A DNA stretch of 64,000 bases from Marinobacter nauticus (GCF_019801015.1 NZ_JAHVJZ010000004.1:372001-436000), one strand, 5' to 3'; positions 1 to 9,760 are shown, counted from the first letter of the stretch. The notes: generated by a model from the letters alone, not told the origin. Translations and numbers: made by a program.

Positions 1-282
1 CGCTTCAATGATCACGATGCGGGTATTATCGGTAATGGGCGCTTCCGGAAGACCAAAACGCGCACGGGTGTCGATGACCGTCACCACGTTGCCACGCAGG
101 TTGATGATGCCCAGGACATAGCTCGGCGCACCCGGAACCGGCGCGATGGCAGAGTAACGCAGCACTTCCCGCACCTGCATTACGTTGATGCCGTAGGTTT
201 CCTGCTCAAGATGGAAGGTCACCCACTGCAGTACCTCGTCACTGCGCTCCGCTGTGTCTGCTGTGTTTTGTTGCATGTTCAT
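1..282 (-). CDS. cheW: Chemotaxis adaptor CheW (3' end lies beyond the window)
   Basis: Reading leftwards from an ATG at 282 gives a protein starting MNMQQNTADTAERSDEVLQW and continuing through the typical CheW core (TFHLEQETYGINVMQVREVL, then a GIINLRGNVVTVIDTR stretch). CheW links chemoreceptors to CheA in the polar signalling array. Only the first 94 residues are visible because the gene runs off the left edge. A GGAG/GAGG ribosome site lies just before the start, and a second in-frame ATG at 276 is possible. It is the last visible gene of the flhA-to-cheW operon and starts 3 nt after the preceding CheW-domain gene. Confidence 0.93.
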   Translation of the reverse strand, partial: MNMQQNTADTAERSDEVLQWVTFHLEQETYGINVMQVREVLRYSAIAPVPGAPSYVLGIINLRGNVVTVIDTRARFGLPEAPITDNTRIVIIEA

Positions 283-285
283 CCC

Positions 286-1008
286 TCAGGACTCCTTTAC
301 GCTGATATCCTTGCCCGCTTCCAGCAGGGAAATGGTTGCCGGCACATCCAGTACGACGCACATCCTCTCCCGCACAATTCCCGCGAGGTAGGTCTGTTTG
401 TCGACGCCTGGCTGACGCCACTGTACTTGCTCTTTGTTGAGCGGTTCTGCGTTGACCAGAGTGTCACAGGCCAGGGCCCAGGCACTGCTGCCCAACTGAA
501 CCAAATATCGGTACTGCTCTGCTGGCTTTGCCTTGTCCGGCATCAGCCAACGGCCGCTGTCCACCACCTGAAGGCTGCGTCCGCCTTCCGTCTGCACCCC
601 CATCAACCAGGGCGCGGAACCGGGAAGCTGGCTCAACTGGCCAACCCGCTTAATGCCACCGAGCAACTGCAGCGGCACCGCAACCGTTAAGCCGCCCACC
701 TTGAAATACAGGCACTGAAAGCGGGGCTCCAGTTGTTCGCGCCAGTCCGGTGTGGCCACCGTGACCGGCGCCTCCGGCTCAGGCTGCGGCATCGGCGCGG
801 CTTTACGGCTCACGATGGGCGCCACCGCTTCAGGTTGGCTCTCCGGCTCCGGCAGAGCCGGGGCCTGCTGTTCGGCCTGAGGTGGCTCCTGAGAACGGGC
901 CAGCAGCGCATCCAGTCCGGCCTTTTGAACCGGGTCCAACGCCGGTTCAGGCTCGCTCAGGAGCACATCAAAGTAGTCACTGACCGCCTGCTGCGCAACG
1001 CGCGACAT
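286..1008 (-). CDS. parP: CheW-domain protein, probable ParP (polar array anchoring)
   Basis: A 240-residue protein. The N-terminal half (about 20-90) is rich in Pro, Glu and Ala and looks unstructured. The C-terminal 140 residues form a CheW-like domain (FKVGGLTVAVPLQLLGGI, then a LVQLGSSAWALACD segment). It sits between a ParA-like ATPase and cheW, the position held in Vibrio by ParP, which ties CheA arrays and ParC to the old pole. It overlaps the upstream parC gene by 32 nt, so the two are probably translationally coupled. The ParP name rests on gene order and architecture and is inference; a second, divergent CheW is the alternative. Confidence 0.78.
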   Translation of the reverse strand: MSRVAQQAVSDYFDVLLSEPEPALDPVQKAGLDALLARSQEPPQAEQQAPALPEPESQPEAVAPIVSRKAAPMPQPEPEAPVTVATPDWREQLEPRFQCLYFKVGGLTVAVPLQLLGGIKRVGQLSQLPGSAPWLMGVQTEGGRSLQVVDSGRWLMPDKAKPAEQYRYLVQLGSSAWALACDTLVNAEPLNKEQVQWRQPGVDKQTYLAGIVRERMCVVLDVPATISLLEAGKDISVKES

Positions 1009-1783
1009 GCTCCCCTCCCCGGCTCAGCAATTCATCCAGTAAGTCATTGTATGCCTTCACGCCACGGCAATCACCCGCGTATTGGGGCGCAGGCAAGTGG
1101 GCGAGACTGGCATCACGAAAACGGGTGTCCACCGGTATCACCGAGTGCCAGAGGTGGTTCGGATGCGTCCGCACCAGCTCCGATAACGCCAGCAACGACG
1201 CCCGGGTGCGACGATCAAACATCGTCGGCACAATGACGTGTGGCGGCACTTTACGTCCACCCTGACCCAAGCGCTGAAGGGTCTGAATCATCCGGTCCAG
1301 CCCCTTCAGAGCGAGAAACTCGGTTTGCACCGGCACCACGATCTGCTCGCAGGCCGCCAGCGCGTTCACCATCAGCACCCCCAGTACCGGCGGGCAGTCG
1401 ATCAACACCGCATCGTAGCGGTGGCTCAATCGGGTCAGGATCGACTTCAGAATCAACCCCATGCCTGCCTGGCTGCCCAGGCTGCGATCCAGCGTCGCCA
1501 ACGCCGTTGCCGCCGGCAGCAACTCCAGCCCCTCCACATTGGTGGGGACAATCACCGACTCGATCTGAGCCTGCGTCAGGGACTGGTGATGATAAAACAG
1601 GTCAAACAGCGAGCCGGGCATCTCTTCCGGGTCCAGGCCCAGGTAGTAACCCAGCGAGGCATGAGGGTCGGTATCCACCATCAGCACTCGCTGCCCCCGC
1701 TGTACCAGCAGTCCGGCCAACGACACCACCGTGGTGGTTTTGCCGACGCCGCCCTTCTGGTTAACGATGGTCCAGATCCGCAC
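977..1783 (-). CDS. parC: ParA-family ATPase, probable ParC of the chemotaxis operon
   Basis: A 268-residue MinD/ParA-type ATPase starting MRIWTIVNQKGGVGKTT, with the deviant Walker A motif KGGVGKTT at residues 10-17, a switch I-like DTDPHASL segment and the Walker B-like VLIDCPPVLGVL. It lies directly between the chemotaxis genes and the ParP-like gene. In Vibrio the equivalent ParC sets up a polar gradient that places chemoreceptor arrays and ensures each daughter inherits one; that role is inferred here from context. It should not be confused with topoisomerase IV ParC or with the chromosomal Soj partition ATPase. Confidence 0.85.
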   Translation of the reverse strand: MRIWTIVNQKGGVGKTTTVVSLAGLLVQRGQRVLMVDTDPHASLGYYLGLDPEEMPGSLFDLFYHHQSLTQAQIESVIVPTNVEGLELLPAATALATLDRSLGSQAGMGLILKSILTRLSHRYDAVLIDCPPVLGVLMVNALAACEQIVVPVQTEFLALKGLDRMIQTLQRLGQGGRKVPPHVIVPTMFDRRTRASLLALSELVRTHPNHLWHSVIPVDTRFRDASLAHLPAPQYAGDCRGVKAYNDLLDELLSRGGEHVARCAAGGQ

Positions 1784-1791
1784 CGCGCCCC

Positions 1792-2145
1792 CTATTGACC
1801 GGTGTAACGCACCCCACCATGGGGTTCCTGCATTACTCGGACGCCGTTGGCCTGCACTTCCACCAACTGCGGCTGGCCGGTTTCAGCGGCGGTAGCGCGC
1901 AACGCCTCGCGGCGTTGATATTCGGCCAGGCGGCTGTTCAGCTCGCGGTTCTGGGCCATCAGTTGCGCCATCTTCTGGTGTTCCTGAGTGGCCTGAACAT
2001 GCACTTCAGCCAGCTGCTGATGCAGCTCTTTGGCGTAGAAATGCTTGTCCACAGCCCAGACCAGGCTGACCACCGCGCAAAGGCTGCTGGCAAACGCCAG
2101 CAGCATGTAGATCCGCAATGTCCAATCAGTGGCGGTGTGTTTCAC
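1792..2145 (-). CDS. Hypothetical membrane-anchored coiled-coil protein
   Basis: A 117-residue protein I do not recognise. Residues about 10-32 ([21 protein letters not shown]) form one membrane segment. Residues 35-85 are rich in Gln, Glu and Leu with heptad spacing and look like a coiled coil. The C-terminus is a short polar tail. The start overlaps the end of cheB by 20 nt and the stop is 8 nt before parC, so it is embedded in the operon. The slot corresponds to motCD in Pseudomonas, but it lacks the MotA/MotB features. A role in array positioning or motor tuning is possible but unproven. Confidence 0.7.
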   Translation of the reverse strand: MKHTATDWTLRIYMLLAFASSLCAVVSLVWAVDKHFYAKELHQQLAEVHVQATQEHQKMAQLMAQNRELNSRLAEYQRREALRATAAETGQPQLVEVQANGVRVMQEPHGGVRYTGQ

Positions 2146-3256
2146 GCAATATCGCCTCAGCCATCTGGCCTAAAGGAATGGAATGACTGGCAATGCCTTC
2201 CGCAGCGACCGCCTGCGGCATGCCATACACCACGCAACTGGCGGCATCCTGGGCCCAGATGGTGGCGCCCAGCTTTTTCAGCATCCGCGAGCCTTCGCGC
2301 CCGTCGGCGCCCATTCCGGTCAGAATCACCCCCAGTGCATCGCCGCCGAAAGCCCGGGTGGCGCTACCGAAGGTGATGTCCACGGAGGGTTTGTAGTTGA
2401 TCTGCTCATCCCCTTCACGAATCACAATGCGGCTGTTGGCGCCACTGCCCTCAACCAGCATCTGCTTACCACCAGGAGCCAGATAGGCGGTGCCAGGCTG
2501 CAGCCGATCGCCGTGCTGAGCTTCTTTCACGGTGATCTTACAGAGGCTGTCCAGGCGCTGCGCAAACGCTGGAGTAAACGCGGCCGGCATATGCTGAATC
2601 AGTAAAATGGGATAGGGATAATCCGCCGGGAATTGGGTCAGGATGGTCTGAAGCGCTACCGGCCCACCGGTTGAGGTGCCAATCAACAGCGCCCGGTAGC
2701 GTTTGCCGCTGGCCCGTCCGGGCAGATGTGGCTCTCCCAGACCCACTTTAGGTGCAGGTCGAGCTGGCGTCGCCGATGCTGTGCCAACCGGGGCACCAAC
2801 ACGACTACTCACTGAGCGAGCTGGGGCTACCGGGGTGGCCGGCGTGGCCGGGCGCACCCGCTTATGGGCAATCGCCTTGACCCGTTGCTGCAGCAGGCGG
2901 CTGGCTTCCTGACGATCATTGGCGATCTCTTCAAATCGCTTCGGCAGGAAATCTGCCGCCCCTGCCTCCAGGGCTTCCAGCGTGGCACGAGCACCGTCGT
3001 AGGTCAGTGAGGAGAACATCAGTACCGGCAGCGGACGCTCCCGCATCAAGGCGCGAACGGCACTGATGCCATCCATCACCGGCATCTCAATGTCCATGGT
3101 GACCACATCCGGACGCAGACGACGAACCTTGTCCACCGCGTCCTGGCCATTGATTGCGGTGTCGATCACTTCCAGCTCAGGGTCGGCACTGAGGATCTCG
3201 GCCACCCGACGTCGAAAAAAGCTGGAATCATCGACCACCAACACCTTTATGGTCAT
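2126..3256 (-). CDS. cheB: Chemotaxis response regulator / protein-glutamate methylesterase CheB
   Basis: A 376-residue two-domain protein. Residues 1-125 are a receiver domain with acidic pocket DD at 9-10 and phospho-acceptor Asp55 in [12 protein letters not shown] Pro/Ala-rich linker follows (about 140-180). The C-terminal methylesterase carries the serine motif GTSTGGP, the histidine motif IQHMP and a late GMGADG motif. It removes methyl groups from chemoreceptors and so resets adaptation when phosphorylated by CheA. It lies 29 nt after cheA in the operon. Confidence 0.97.
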   Translation of the reverse strand: MTIKVLVVDDSSFFRRRVAEILSADPELEVIDTAINGQDAVDKVRRLRPDVVTMDIEMPVMDGISAVRALMRERPLPVLMFSSLTYDGARATLEALEAGAADFLPKRFEEIANDRQEASRLLQQRVKAIAHKRVRPATPATPVAPARSVSSRVGAPVGTASATPARPAPKVGLGEPHLPGRASGKRYRALLIGTSTGGPVALQTILTQFPADYPYPILLIQHMPAAFTPAFAQRLDSLCKITVKEAQHGDRLQPGTAYLAPGGKQMLVEGSGANSRIVIREGDEQINYKPSVDITFGSATRAFGGDALGVILTGMGADGREGSRMLKKLGATIWAQDAASCVVYGMPQAVAAEGIASHSIPLGQMAEAILRETHRH

Positions 3257-3285
3257 GTCATTCCTTATCGTCTGCCCGCGTCGCC

Positions 3286-5535
3286 TCAGCGACGACGGGC
3301 GTAATGTTTGAGCATCCCGGGCACATCCAGGATCAGGGCGATGCCACCGTTCGAGGTGATGGTGGCGCCAGCCACGCCGGGGGTGCCGTGCAGCAGCGAC
3401 CCCAGCGGTTTGATCACCACCTCTTCCTGACCAATCAGGGCATCCACCACAAAACCCACCACGGTGTTACCAATGTGGACAATCACCACATGGCCCTGGC
3501 CTTCCCGCTCTGCGCGACCACTGCTTTTGACCAGCCACTTGTCCAGGTAGAACAGCGGAATCGCCTTTTCGCGAATGGTAATGGACAGCTGGCCATCGAC
3601 CACATTGGTCACCGCCAGATCCATATGGAAAATCTCGTTAACACACGCCAGCGGCAGCGCAAACACCTGACCGCTCACCTCCACCATCAGGGTGGGCATG
3701 ATCGCCAGGGTTAGCGGCACCTTAATTTGAATTACCGTACCTTCTCCGGGAGTGGAATCGATACTGACTGAACCGTTGAGCTGAGCGATGCGGGTTTTCA
3801 CCACATCCATGCCCACACCCCGGCCGGAAATGTCGGAAATTTCGGTTTTGGTGGAGAAGCCAGGGGCAAAAATCAGGTTATAGGCGTCGGAGTCGGACAT
3901 GCGGGAGGCCGCATCTGCGTCGATCACGCCACGGGAGATGGCGATCTGCTTGAGCTTCTCGGCATTCATGCCACCGCCGTCATCGCGGATCGCCAGCTGG
4001 ATATGATCCCCTTCCTGGGCGGCACTCAGCACGATGGTGCCCTGGCGAGGCTTACCAGCCGCTTCCCGGTCATCCGGCATCTCAATGCCGTGATCCACCG
4101 AATTACGCACCAGGTGAACCAACGGGTCCGCCAGGGCTTCCACCAGGTTTTTGTCCAGATCGGTCTCTTCACCGATCATCTGCAGCTGAATCTCTTTATT
4201 CAGTGTCCGGGCAAGATCACGCACCACGCGGGGGAAGCGACCAAACACCTTCTTAATAGGCTGCATGCGGGTTTTCATTACCCCGCCCTGCAGATCGGAG
4301 GTGACGATGTCCAGACTGGCCAACGCCTTGGCCATCTCTTCATCGTCCCGCTCCAGGCCAAGGGTCACCAGACGATTCCTCACCAGCACCAGCTCGCCCA
4401 CCATATTCATGATGTCATCGAGCCGACGGGTGTCTACCCGTACCGTGGTGTCACCCTGTGCAGCCGACTGGGTTTTCTTGGCCGGAGCCGCAGACTTGGT
4501 GGCTGCCGGAGCCGCGCTCGGCTCAGGGGCCTTTTCCGCTGCCGCAACCGGAGCGGATGTTACCTGTGCAGGCGAAGCCGGAGCGATCGGTTGCTCACCC
4601 TGCCCGGGTGCGCCCCCTTTGCCATGAAGCTCATCCAGCAGACGCTCAAACTCATCGTCGTTGATCAGTTCCTCGATGCTGGCTGGTGCCTCAGCTTCCG
4701 GCTTGTCGGCTGCCGCCGGCTGTGGCGCCTGGGCCCCGAAACGACCAGCGCCATGGAGCTGATCCAGCAGCGCCTCAAATTCGTCATCGCTGATGTCGTC
4801 ACCGCCGGCTTCCGACGAGGCGGGCGCCGGATCCGCTGACACACTGTCGTTGCCGCTGGCGCCAAACTGGCCCTTACCGTGCAACTGGTCGAGCAGGGAC
4901 TCAAATTCGTCGTCGCTGATTTCATCGCCTTCGCCGGATTGCGCGTCACCGCCCTCTCCCTGAAGCGTGGCCAGGTACTGCTGGTATTCGCCGTCAGTCA
5001 GGCCATCAATGCCGGATTCTGACGGAGCAACGGGGTTCGAGCCGGACGCCACGGTCCCGGCGTTGGGCGTCGGCGCACTGAGCTCCGGCACCAAATCCGC
5101 TACCGGCACGGGGTCTACCGCAGCCATCGGAGGCTCCGCCGCCGGCTCGCCGTTACAGAGCCGTTCCAGCTCGGCAAGCAGGGCTGGATCCGCAGGCGTC
5201 AGCTCCTCGCCATTTTGCAGCTCAGCAAACATGGCGTTCACGGTATCCAGTGCGTTCAGCACCACATCCATCAGGCCCGCGCTGACGCCAAGCTTGTCGT
5301 TACGCAGCAGGTCGAAGATGTTTTCAGCACCGTGGCACACGTCCACCATGGCGTTCAGTGACAAAAAGCCTGCACCGCCTTTCACCGTGTGGAAGCCACG
5401 GAAAATGGCGTTCAACAGCTCCCGATCGGTTGGGTTTTGCTCCAGATCCACCAGCTGCGCCTGCAGTTGCTCCAGAATCTCCGCCGCTTCGATCAGGAAG
5501 TCCTGCAGAATGTCGTCGTCGAGGTCGAATCCCAT
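3286..5535 (-). CDS. cheA: Chemotaxis histidine kinase CheA
   Basis: A 749-residue kinase. An Hpt domain at the N-terminus carries His49 in [14 protein letters not shown] long acidic linker (about 130-350) contains three copies, plus one degenerate copy, of a DDEFExLLDxLHGxG motif near residues 181, 208, 249 and 292. Then come the dimerisation region ([24 protein letters not shown]), the ATPase domain ([27 protein letters not shown]) and a C-terminal CheW-like domain. It autophosphorylates under receptor control and feeds CheY and CheB. The repeated linker motif occupies the region where Vibrio CheA has the LID that binds ParC and ParP, so the copies may be the localisation elements (inference). 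Confidence 0.97.
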   Translation of the reverse strand: MGFDLDDDILQDFLIEAAEILEQLQAQLVDLEQNPTDRELLNAIFRGFHTVKGGAGFLSLNAMVDVCHGAENIFDLLRNDKLGVSAGLMDVVLNALDTVNAMFAELQNGEELTPADPALLAELERLCNGEPAAEPPMAAVDPVPVADLVPELSAPTPNAGTVASGSNPVAPSESGIDGLTDGEYQQYLATLQGEGGDAQSGEGDEISDDEFESLLDQLHGKGQFGASGNDSVSADPAPASSEAGGDDISDDEFEALLDQLHGAGRFGAQAPQPAAADKPEAEAPASIEELINDDEFERLLDELHGKGGAPGQGEQPIAPASPAQVTSAPVAAAEKAPEPSAAPAATKSAAPAKKTQSAAQGDTTVRVDTRRLDDIMNMVGELVLVRNRLVTLGLERDDEEMAKALASLDIVTSDLQGGVMKTRMQPIKKVFGRFPRVVRDLARTLNKEIQLQMIGEETDLDKNLVEALADPLVHLVRNSVDHGIEMPDDREAAGKPRQGTIVLSAAQEGDHIQLAIRDDGGGMNAEKLKQIAISRGVIDADAASRMSDSDAYNLIFAPGFSTKTEISDISGRGVGMDVVKTRIAQLNGSVSIDSTPGEGTVIQIKVPLTLAIMPTLMVEVSGQVFALPLACVNEIFHMDLAVTNVVDGQLSITIREKAIPLFYLDKWLVKSSGRAEREGQGHVVIVHIGNTVVGFVVDALIGQEEVVIKPLGSLLHGTPGVAGATITSNGGIALILDVPGMLKHYARRR

Positions 5536-5545
5536 CGGTTAACTC

Positions 5546-6271
5546 CTAGAAACCGAGACTGGACAGCAGGTCATCGACCTCGTCCTGGCCGCTCACCACA
5601 TCGTCACGCTTCTCAGCGTTCATCGCCGGCCCTTCAGCTTCAAGCACATCGCGCTCTTTGGACTGATAGGGGCGCTCGCCAAAAACCGTCAGCATCTGTA
5701 CCAGGCTGGTTTCCACCTCCTGAACCAGCTCGATCACCTTGCGGATCACCTGACCGGTCAGGTCCTGGTAGTCCTGCGCCATCAACACCTGATTGAGCAG
5801 ATCACGCAGGCGCTCAACGTCGTTGCCGGTATGGTGCAGCAGACCTTCCACGTCGTGGCACAGACCCTTGAATTCATCCAGAGCCAATTCACGGCGCATC
5901 AGCTGGTCCCAGCGGGGCTGAACTTCGGAAAGCTTGTCTTTGAGGGCATCGGCCAGAGGCAGGCTCTCTTCCACCGCATCCATGGTGCGGTTGGCGGCCT
6001 GTTCGGTCATACCGATGACGTAATTGAGACGCTCTTTGGCGTCGGGGATTTCCTGATTGGCCAGCTCACTGATGCGATCATCGACCTGGAAGTCCCGCAG
6101 GGCATCGTGAAGCTGACGGGTCAGCTTACCGACCTCGTCAAACAGTTGTTGAGTCAGGGGGGCGCTCAGATGGCGCACATACTCATTGGCCTGAGCCACT
6201 TCTCCCTGTTCCAGCAGAGCCACCAGTTCCTGAGCCTGCTCGAGGGAGATCAGCGCTTGTTCTTCGCTCAT
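5546..6271 (-). CDS. cheZ: CheY-P phosphatase CheZ
   Basis: A 241-residue mostly helical protein. It has an N-terminal helix (SEEQALISLEQAQELVALLEQ), a central four-helix-bundle region, the catalytic-helix motif VLMAQDYQDLTGQVIRKV with Asp-Gln at the active position, and a conserved C-terminal CheY-binding tail ending QDEVDDLLSSLGF. It dephosphorylates CheY-P and returns the motor to its default direction. The ATG at 6271 is preferred over an in-frame GTG at 6277 because AAGGA stands 7 nt before the ATG but only 1 nt before the GTG. It follows cheY by 18 nt and precedes cheA by 10 nt. Confidence 0.95.
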   Translation of the reverse strand: MSEEQALISLEQAQELVALLEQGEVAQANEYVRHLSAPLTQQLFDEVGKLTRQLHDALRDFQVDDRISELANQEIPDAKERLNYVIGMTEQAANRTMDAVEESLPLADALKDKLSEVQPRWDQLMRRELALDEFKGLCHDVEGLLHHTGNDVERLRDLLNQVLMAQDYQDLTGQVIRKVIELVQEVETSLVQMLTVFGERPYQSKERDVLEAEGPAMNAEKRDDVVSGQDEVDDLLSSLGF

Positions 6272-6289
6272 AATCACATCCTTGTGATG

Positions 6290-6673
6290 TTAGTTCAGAC
6301 GCTCGAAGATCTTTTCCAGCTTCTCTTTCAGGGTCGCCGCAGTGAAGGGCTTAACGATGTAGCCGTTGACGCCGGCTTGCGCAGCGGTAACGATCTGTTC
6401 CCGTTTGGCCTCAGCGGTCACCATCAACACCGGCAGATGTTTGAGGTTGTCGTCAGAGCGGATGGCCCGCAGAAGATCAATGCCCTGCATGCCCGGCATG
6501 TTCCAGTCGGTGACCACAAAATCGAAGTCTCCATTCTGCAACATCGGCAACGCGGTAGAGCCGTCGTCCGCTTCCTGGGTGTTGTTGAAACCCAGATCCC
6601 TCAGCAGGTTTTTGATGATTCGACGCATCGTTGAAAAGTCATCAACGATGAGGATCTTCATATTCTTGTCCAA
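6290..6673 (-). CDS. cheY: Chemotaxis response regulator CheY, TTG start
   Basis: A single receiver domain of about 127 residues, reading [18 protein letters not shown], with acidic pair Asp11-Asp12, phospho-acceptor Asp56 in [10 protein letters not shown], the conserved Thr in [10 protein letters not shown] and Lys in [11 protein letters not shown]. The start chosen is TTG at 6671-6673, because a GGAGG site (CCTCC on the plus strand at 6679-6683) stands 5 nt before it and CheY proteins of related genera, as I recall them, begin [12 protein letters not shown]. The ATG at 6661 would be 17 nt from that site. CheY-P binds FliM/FliN and switches rotation. Confidence 0.95.
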   Translation of the reverse strand: MDKNMKILIVDDFSTMRRIIKNLLRDLGFNNTQEADDGSTALPMLQNGDFDFVVTDWNMPGMQGIDLLRAIRSDDNLKHLPVLMVTAEAKREQIVTAAQAGVNGYIVKPFTAATLKEKLEKIFERLN

Positions 6674-6709
6674 GTGTTCCTCCGGCAAATTCAAAGCGGA
6701 TGGGCAGGC

Positions 6710-7423
6710 TCACTCCCGCCAGACTCGCAATTTCGTTTTCAATCGAACCATGGCCTGGCTGTGGATCTGGCTGACGCGGGATTCACTGACGCCCAGTACC
6801 TGACCGATCTCTTTTAAGTTCAATTCTTCGTCGTAATAAAGCGACAGGACCAGGGCTTCCCTTTCCGGCAAAGTCTTGATCGCATCGACCAAAGCGGACT
6901 GGAATCGATCATCCGCCAGGTTATGGAAACTCGTGGCTGCATCTTCGCCCGGACCGATGGCGTCCTCAGACACCCCCAGATCCTCAAGGCCGACCAGTTT
7001 GCCGGCACTGACATCGTGCAGAATATGATGATACTCATCCAGAGAGAGTTCAAGATAATCAGCCACTTCCGCGCTGGTTGGGTCACGCCCCAGCTGTCGT
7101 TCCAGCTGTTCGGTGGCGTCGGTCACCCGGCGGCTGTTTCGGTGGACAGAGCGGGGCGTCCAATCCCCCCGCCGTATCTCGTCCAGCATGGCCCCGCGAA
7201 TGCGGATGCCGGCAAAGGTCTCGAAGCTGGCCCCTTTGCTGCCGTCAAAGTTGCGACTCGCTTCCAGCAGGCCAACCATTCCGGCCTGCAGCAGATCATC
7301 CAGCTGAACGCTGGCCGGCAGGCGCGCCAGCAGGTGATGCGCGATGCGCTTCACCAGCGGCGTGTGCCGCTCAACCAGCGCCGCCCGGTTATCGAACTGG
7401 GCGTAGGCCGCGGCCTTATTCAC
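6710..7423 (-). CDS. fliA: Flagellar sigma factor sigma-28 FliA, GTG start
   Basis: A 237-residue sigma factor. Region 2 includes LVKRIAHHLLARLPASVQLDDLLQAGMVGLLEA, region 3 follows, and region 4 ends ALVLSLYYDEELNLKEIGQVLGVSESRVSQIHSQA. The start is taken as GTG at 7421-7423 (NKAAAYAQFDN follows), preceded by TGAGG and overlapping the flhG stop by 8 nt; longer readings have no family resemblance. FliA drives late genes such as flagellins, motor and chemoreceptor genes, and candidate sigma-28 promoters lie upstream of the flagellins in this window. Confidence 0.95.
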   Translation of the reverse strand: MNKAAAYAQFDNRAALVERHTPLVKRIAHHLLARLPASVQLDDLLQAGMVGLLEASRNFDGSKGASFETFAGIRIRGAMLDEIRRGDWTPRSVHRNSRRVTDATEQLERQLGRDPTSAEVADYLELSLDEYHHILHDVSAGKLVGLEDLGVSEDAIGPGEDAATSFHNLADDRFQSALVDAIKTLPEREALVLSLYYDEELNLKEIGQVLGVSESRVSQIHSQAMVRLKTKLRVWRE

Positions 7424-8306
7424 CGGCCGCCTCAGCGTACATATTGCGTCGCACCAGGCGCTCGACGAAGAACTCCAGATGACCGCTGGGGTTTTGCGGG
7501 GTTGGCCAGGTCTGAATCTTGTTGGCCAGGCCCTGATAAGCAATGGCTGCCGGGGTGCGCGGGAACGCGTCCACCACCACCTTCTGCTGACGTACCGCCT
7601 TGCGCACGTTTTCGTCGTACGGAATGGTGGCCACCAGTTCCAGCGCCACATCGAGGAAGCGGTCGGTCACTTTGGAGAGCTTGGCGTACAACTCCATCCC
7701 CTCCCGCAGGCTGCGCACCATGTTGGCGACAATGCGGAAGCGGAACACCCCGTGCTCACGGGACAGCAGCTTAATCAGGGCATAGGCGTCGGTGATGGAG
7801 GTGGGTTCATCGCACACCACCACCAGCACTTCCTGGGAGGCGCGGGCAAAGCTCAGCACCATATCGGAGATGCCCGCTGCGGTATCCACGATAAGCACAT
7901 CAAACTGTTGCTCCAGTGCCGAGAAGGACTGGATCAGCGCCGCGTGCTGGGAGGCGCTCAGCTCCACCATGTTCTGGGTGCCGGACGCCGCCGGAACGAT
8001 GTGGATCCCCTGCGGGCCCTTCACCAGCACCTCTTCCAGAGTGCACTCCCCTGCCAGCACGTGTGACAGGTTGCGCTGCACCCGCAGGCCCAGCAATACG
8101 TCAACATTGGCCAGGCCCAGGTCGGCATCCAGAACCAGAACCCGCTGACCCTGAGCCGCCAGAGCGGTGGCGGTATTGATGGAGACGTTGGTTTTCCCCA
8201 CGCCGCCCTTACCACCGGTGACCGCAATCACCTTCACCATACTTTCTTTATTTTGTGCCATTTTTCTCAGCCCGCTCGCTTGATCCTGGAGAAACCACTT
8301 ACTCAT
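7416..8306 (-). CDS. flhG: Flagellar number regulator, MinD-like ATPase FlhG (FleN)
   Basis: A 296-residue ATPase with Walker A motif GGKGGVGKT at 31-39, the VLDADLGLANVDVLLG segment and Walker B-like VLIVDTAAGISD. An N-terminal extension (MSKWFLQDQASGLRKM) is the motif region that in FlhG proteins stimulates the FlhF GTPase. It limits polar flagella to one by restraining FlhF and the master activator FlrA. The start at 8306 overlaps the flhF stop as ATGAGTAA, which signals translational coupling; a longer frame upstream lies inside flhF and is not needed. Confidence 0.95.
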   Translation of the reverse strand: MSKWFLQDQASGLRKMAQNKESMVKVIAVTGGKGGVGKTNVSINTATALAAQGQRVLVLDADLGLANVDVLLGLRVQRNLSHVLAGECTLEEVLVKGPQGIHIVPAASGTQNMVELSASQHAALIQSFSALEQQFDVLIVDTAAGISDMVLSFARASQEVLVVVCDEPTSITDAYALIKLLSREHGVFRFRIVANMVRSLREGMELYAKLSKVTDRFLDVALELVATIPYDENVRKAVRQQKVVVDAFPRTPAAIAYQGLANKIQTWPTPQNPSGHLEFFVERLVRRNMYAEAAGE

Positions 8307-9738
8307 ACAGACCTGCCACGCTTTGTTGTTGCTCTGAGGCAGTTCCGGTCTGTACGCCCCCCTCTTCTGCCAGGGCTCGCTGCGCCAGATAACGAGGATC
8401 CGCGGTGCGGAGGTCTTCCGGCACCCGTTGGCCATCCGTCAGGTAGCAGACCGGCAGTTGATTTTGAATCAGCACGCTCAGTGCCTCTCCGATGTTATGG
8501 GCTTCATCCAACTTGGTGAGGATGCATCCGGCCAGATCAATCTGGCGGAAGCGCTCCACAGTCTCTTTCAATACCCGGTACTGTGCGGTTGCTGACAGCA
8601 CCAGGTAAGGTTTAATCGGTAACCGGGTGGAGCGGGTCAGCTGGTCCAGCTGCTCCACCAGTCGCATATCCCGCTGGCCCATCCCTGCGGTATCAATGAG
8701 GATCAGCCGGCGACTGCGCAACTGGTAGATGACGTTTTCCAACTCATCCACACTGGCGGCACTGCGCACCGGGCAACCCATGATCTTACCGAAGGTGGTG
8801 AGCTGCTCCTGCGCACCAATCCGGTAGTTGTCGGTGGTCACCAGGGCCACCTGGTTGATGCCATAGCGGGCCACAAAACGGGCCGCCAATTTGGCGATGG
8901 TGGTGGTTTTCCCCACGCCAGTGGGCCCCACCAGGGCGATGATGCCGCCGTCGTTGAGCATGCTTTCATTGCCGCACACCAAAGAGCGGGCCACCAGCTC
9001 CGGCAGGTATTCAATGGCGTCATGGATTTCGGTCTGCGCCGGCACCATCTGAGCAAAGTGCTCTGCCATCTCTTTGTGGAAACCGAGCTCGCGCAGTTGC
9101 TCCGTCAGCATGGCCCGAACCGGTTCGCTGCGGGCCAGGTCCTGCTGCATCAGGCTGGAGACCTGGTGTTGCAGCAGTTGGCGGATGGAGGCCATCTCCG
9201 CCTTCATCTCGCTCAGCTCCTTGTTGCTTTGCTGCGCCGCCGGGCGAGGGCTCGGCGGTACTGGCGCGGCCGGCCGCGCCGGGGCGGAAGCGGTTTCCGC
9301 CTTGGCCGGCTCAAAGGCGCGCTGCGCCCACTTTGGCAGCGCCTGCTCCTGCTTGGACAGCATCGCCCGCGCTTCTTTCTGCTGACGACGCTCCTGCTGA
9401 CGCTCCAGCAAAGCCCGAAGGCTGTCGGTATCGGCCGGGACGGAGCTCGGGTTCACCGCGGGGGCAGTGGGCTTCACGGCGCCATTGCCACCTGACAGGC
9501 TGACTTTGTCGTCGTTGAGCGGCCGGCCGCCCAGGGCATTGAATTCCGGCTCCTGCGGTGACGACGGTTTTTCGGCACCTGACGCGCCGGTGCGCTGTTC
9601 AAAGTCCACCGCCGCCACGATTTCGACGCCACCGGTCACCCGCTTGTTGGACATGATGACCGCGTCCGGACCCAGAGTCTCTTTCACCTCGGTCAGGGCC
9701 GCTCTCATGTCCTTGGCAAAAAACCGTTTTATCTTCAA
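8299..9738 (-). CDS. flhF: Flagellar polar-placement GTPase FlhF
   Basis: A 479-residue SRP-type GTPase. The basic N-terminal B domain starts MKIKRFFAKDMRAALTEVK. A Pro/Ala-rich linker spans about 50-170. The NG domain has P-loop GPTGVGKTTT at 271-280, a DTAGMGQRD G3 motif and TKLDEA G4 motif. FlhF recruits the first flagellar parts to the cell pole. It lies between flhA and flhG, the standard order in polar flagellates. Confidence 0.96.
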   Translation of the reverse strand: MKIKRFFAKDMRAALTEVKETLGPDAVIMSNKRVTGGVEIVAAVDFEQRTGASGAEKPSSPQEPEFNALGGRPLNDDKVSLSGGNGAVKPTAPAVNPSSVPADTDSLRALLERQQERRQQKEARAMLSKQEQALPKWAQRAFEPAKAETASAPARPAAPVPPSPRPAAQQSNKELSEMKAEMASIRQLLQHQVSSLMQQDLARSEPVRAMLTEQLRELGFHKEMAEHFAQMVPAQTEIHDAIEYLPELVARSLVCGNESMLNDGGIIALVGPTGVGKTTTIAKLAARFVARYGINQVALVTTDNYRIGAQEQLTTFGKIMGCPVRSAASVDELENVIYQLRSRRLILIDTAGMGQRDMRLVEQLDQLTRSTRLPIKPYLVLSATAQYRVLKETVERFRQIDLAGCILTKLDEAHNIGEALSVLIQNQLPVCYLTDGQRVPEDLRTADPRYLAQRALAEEGGVQTGTASEQQQSVAGLYE

Positions 9739-9760
9739 GGCTCTATCCTTTCACTTCCGG

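Noticed and set aside
1792-2145. MotB/MotD-like stator protein
   Set aside because: It occupies the motCD slot of Pseudomonas but has no OmpA-like peptidoglycan-binding domain and is far too short.
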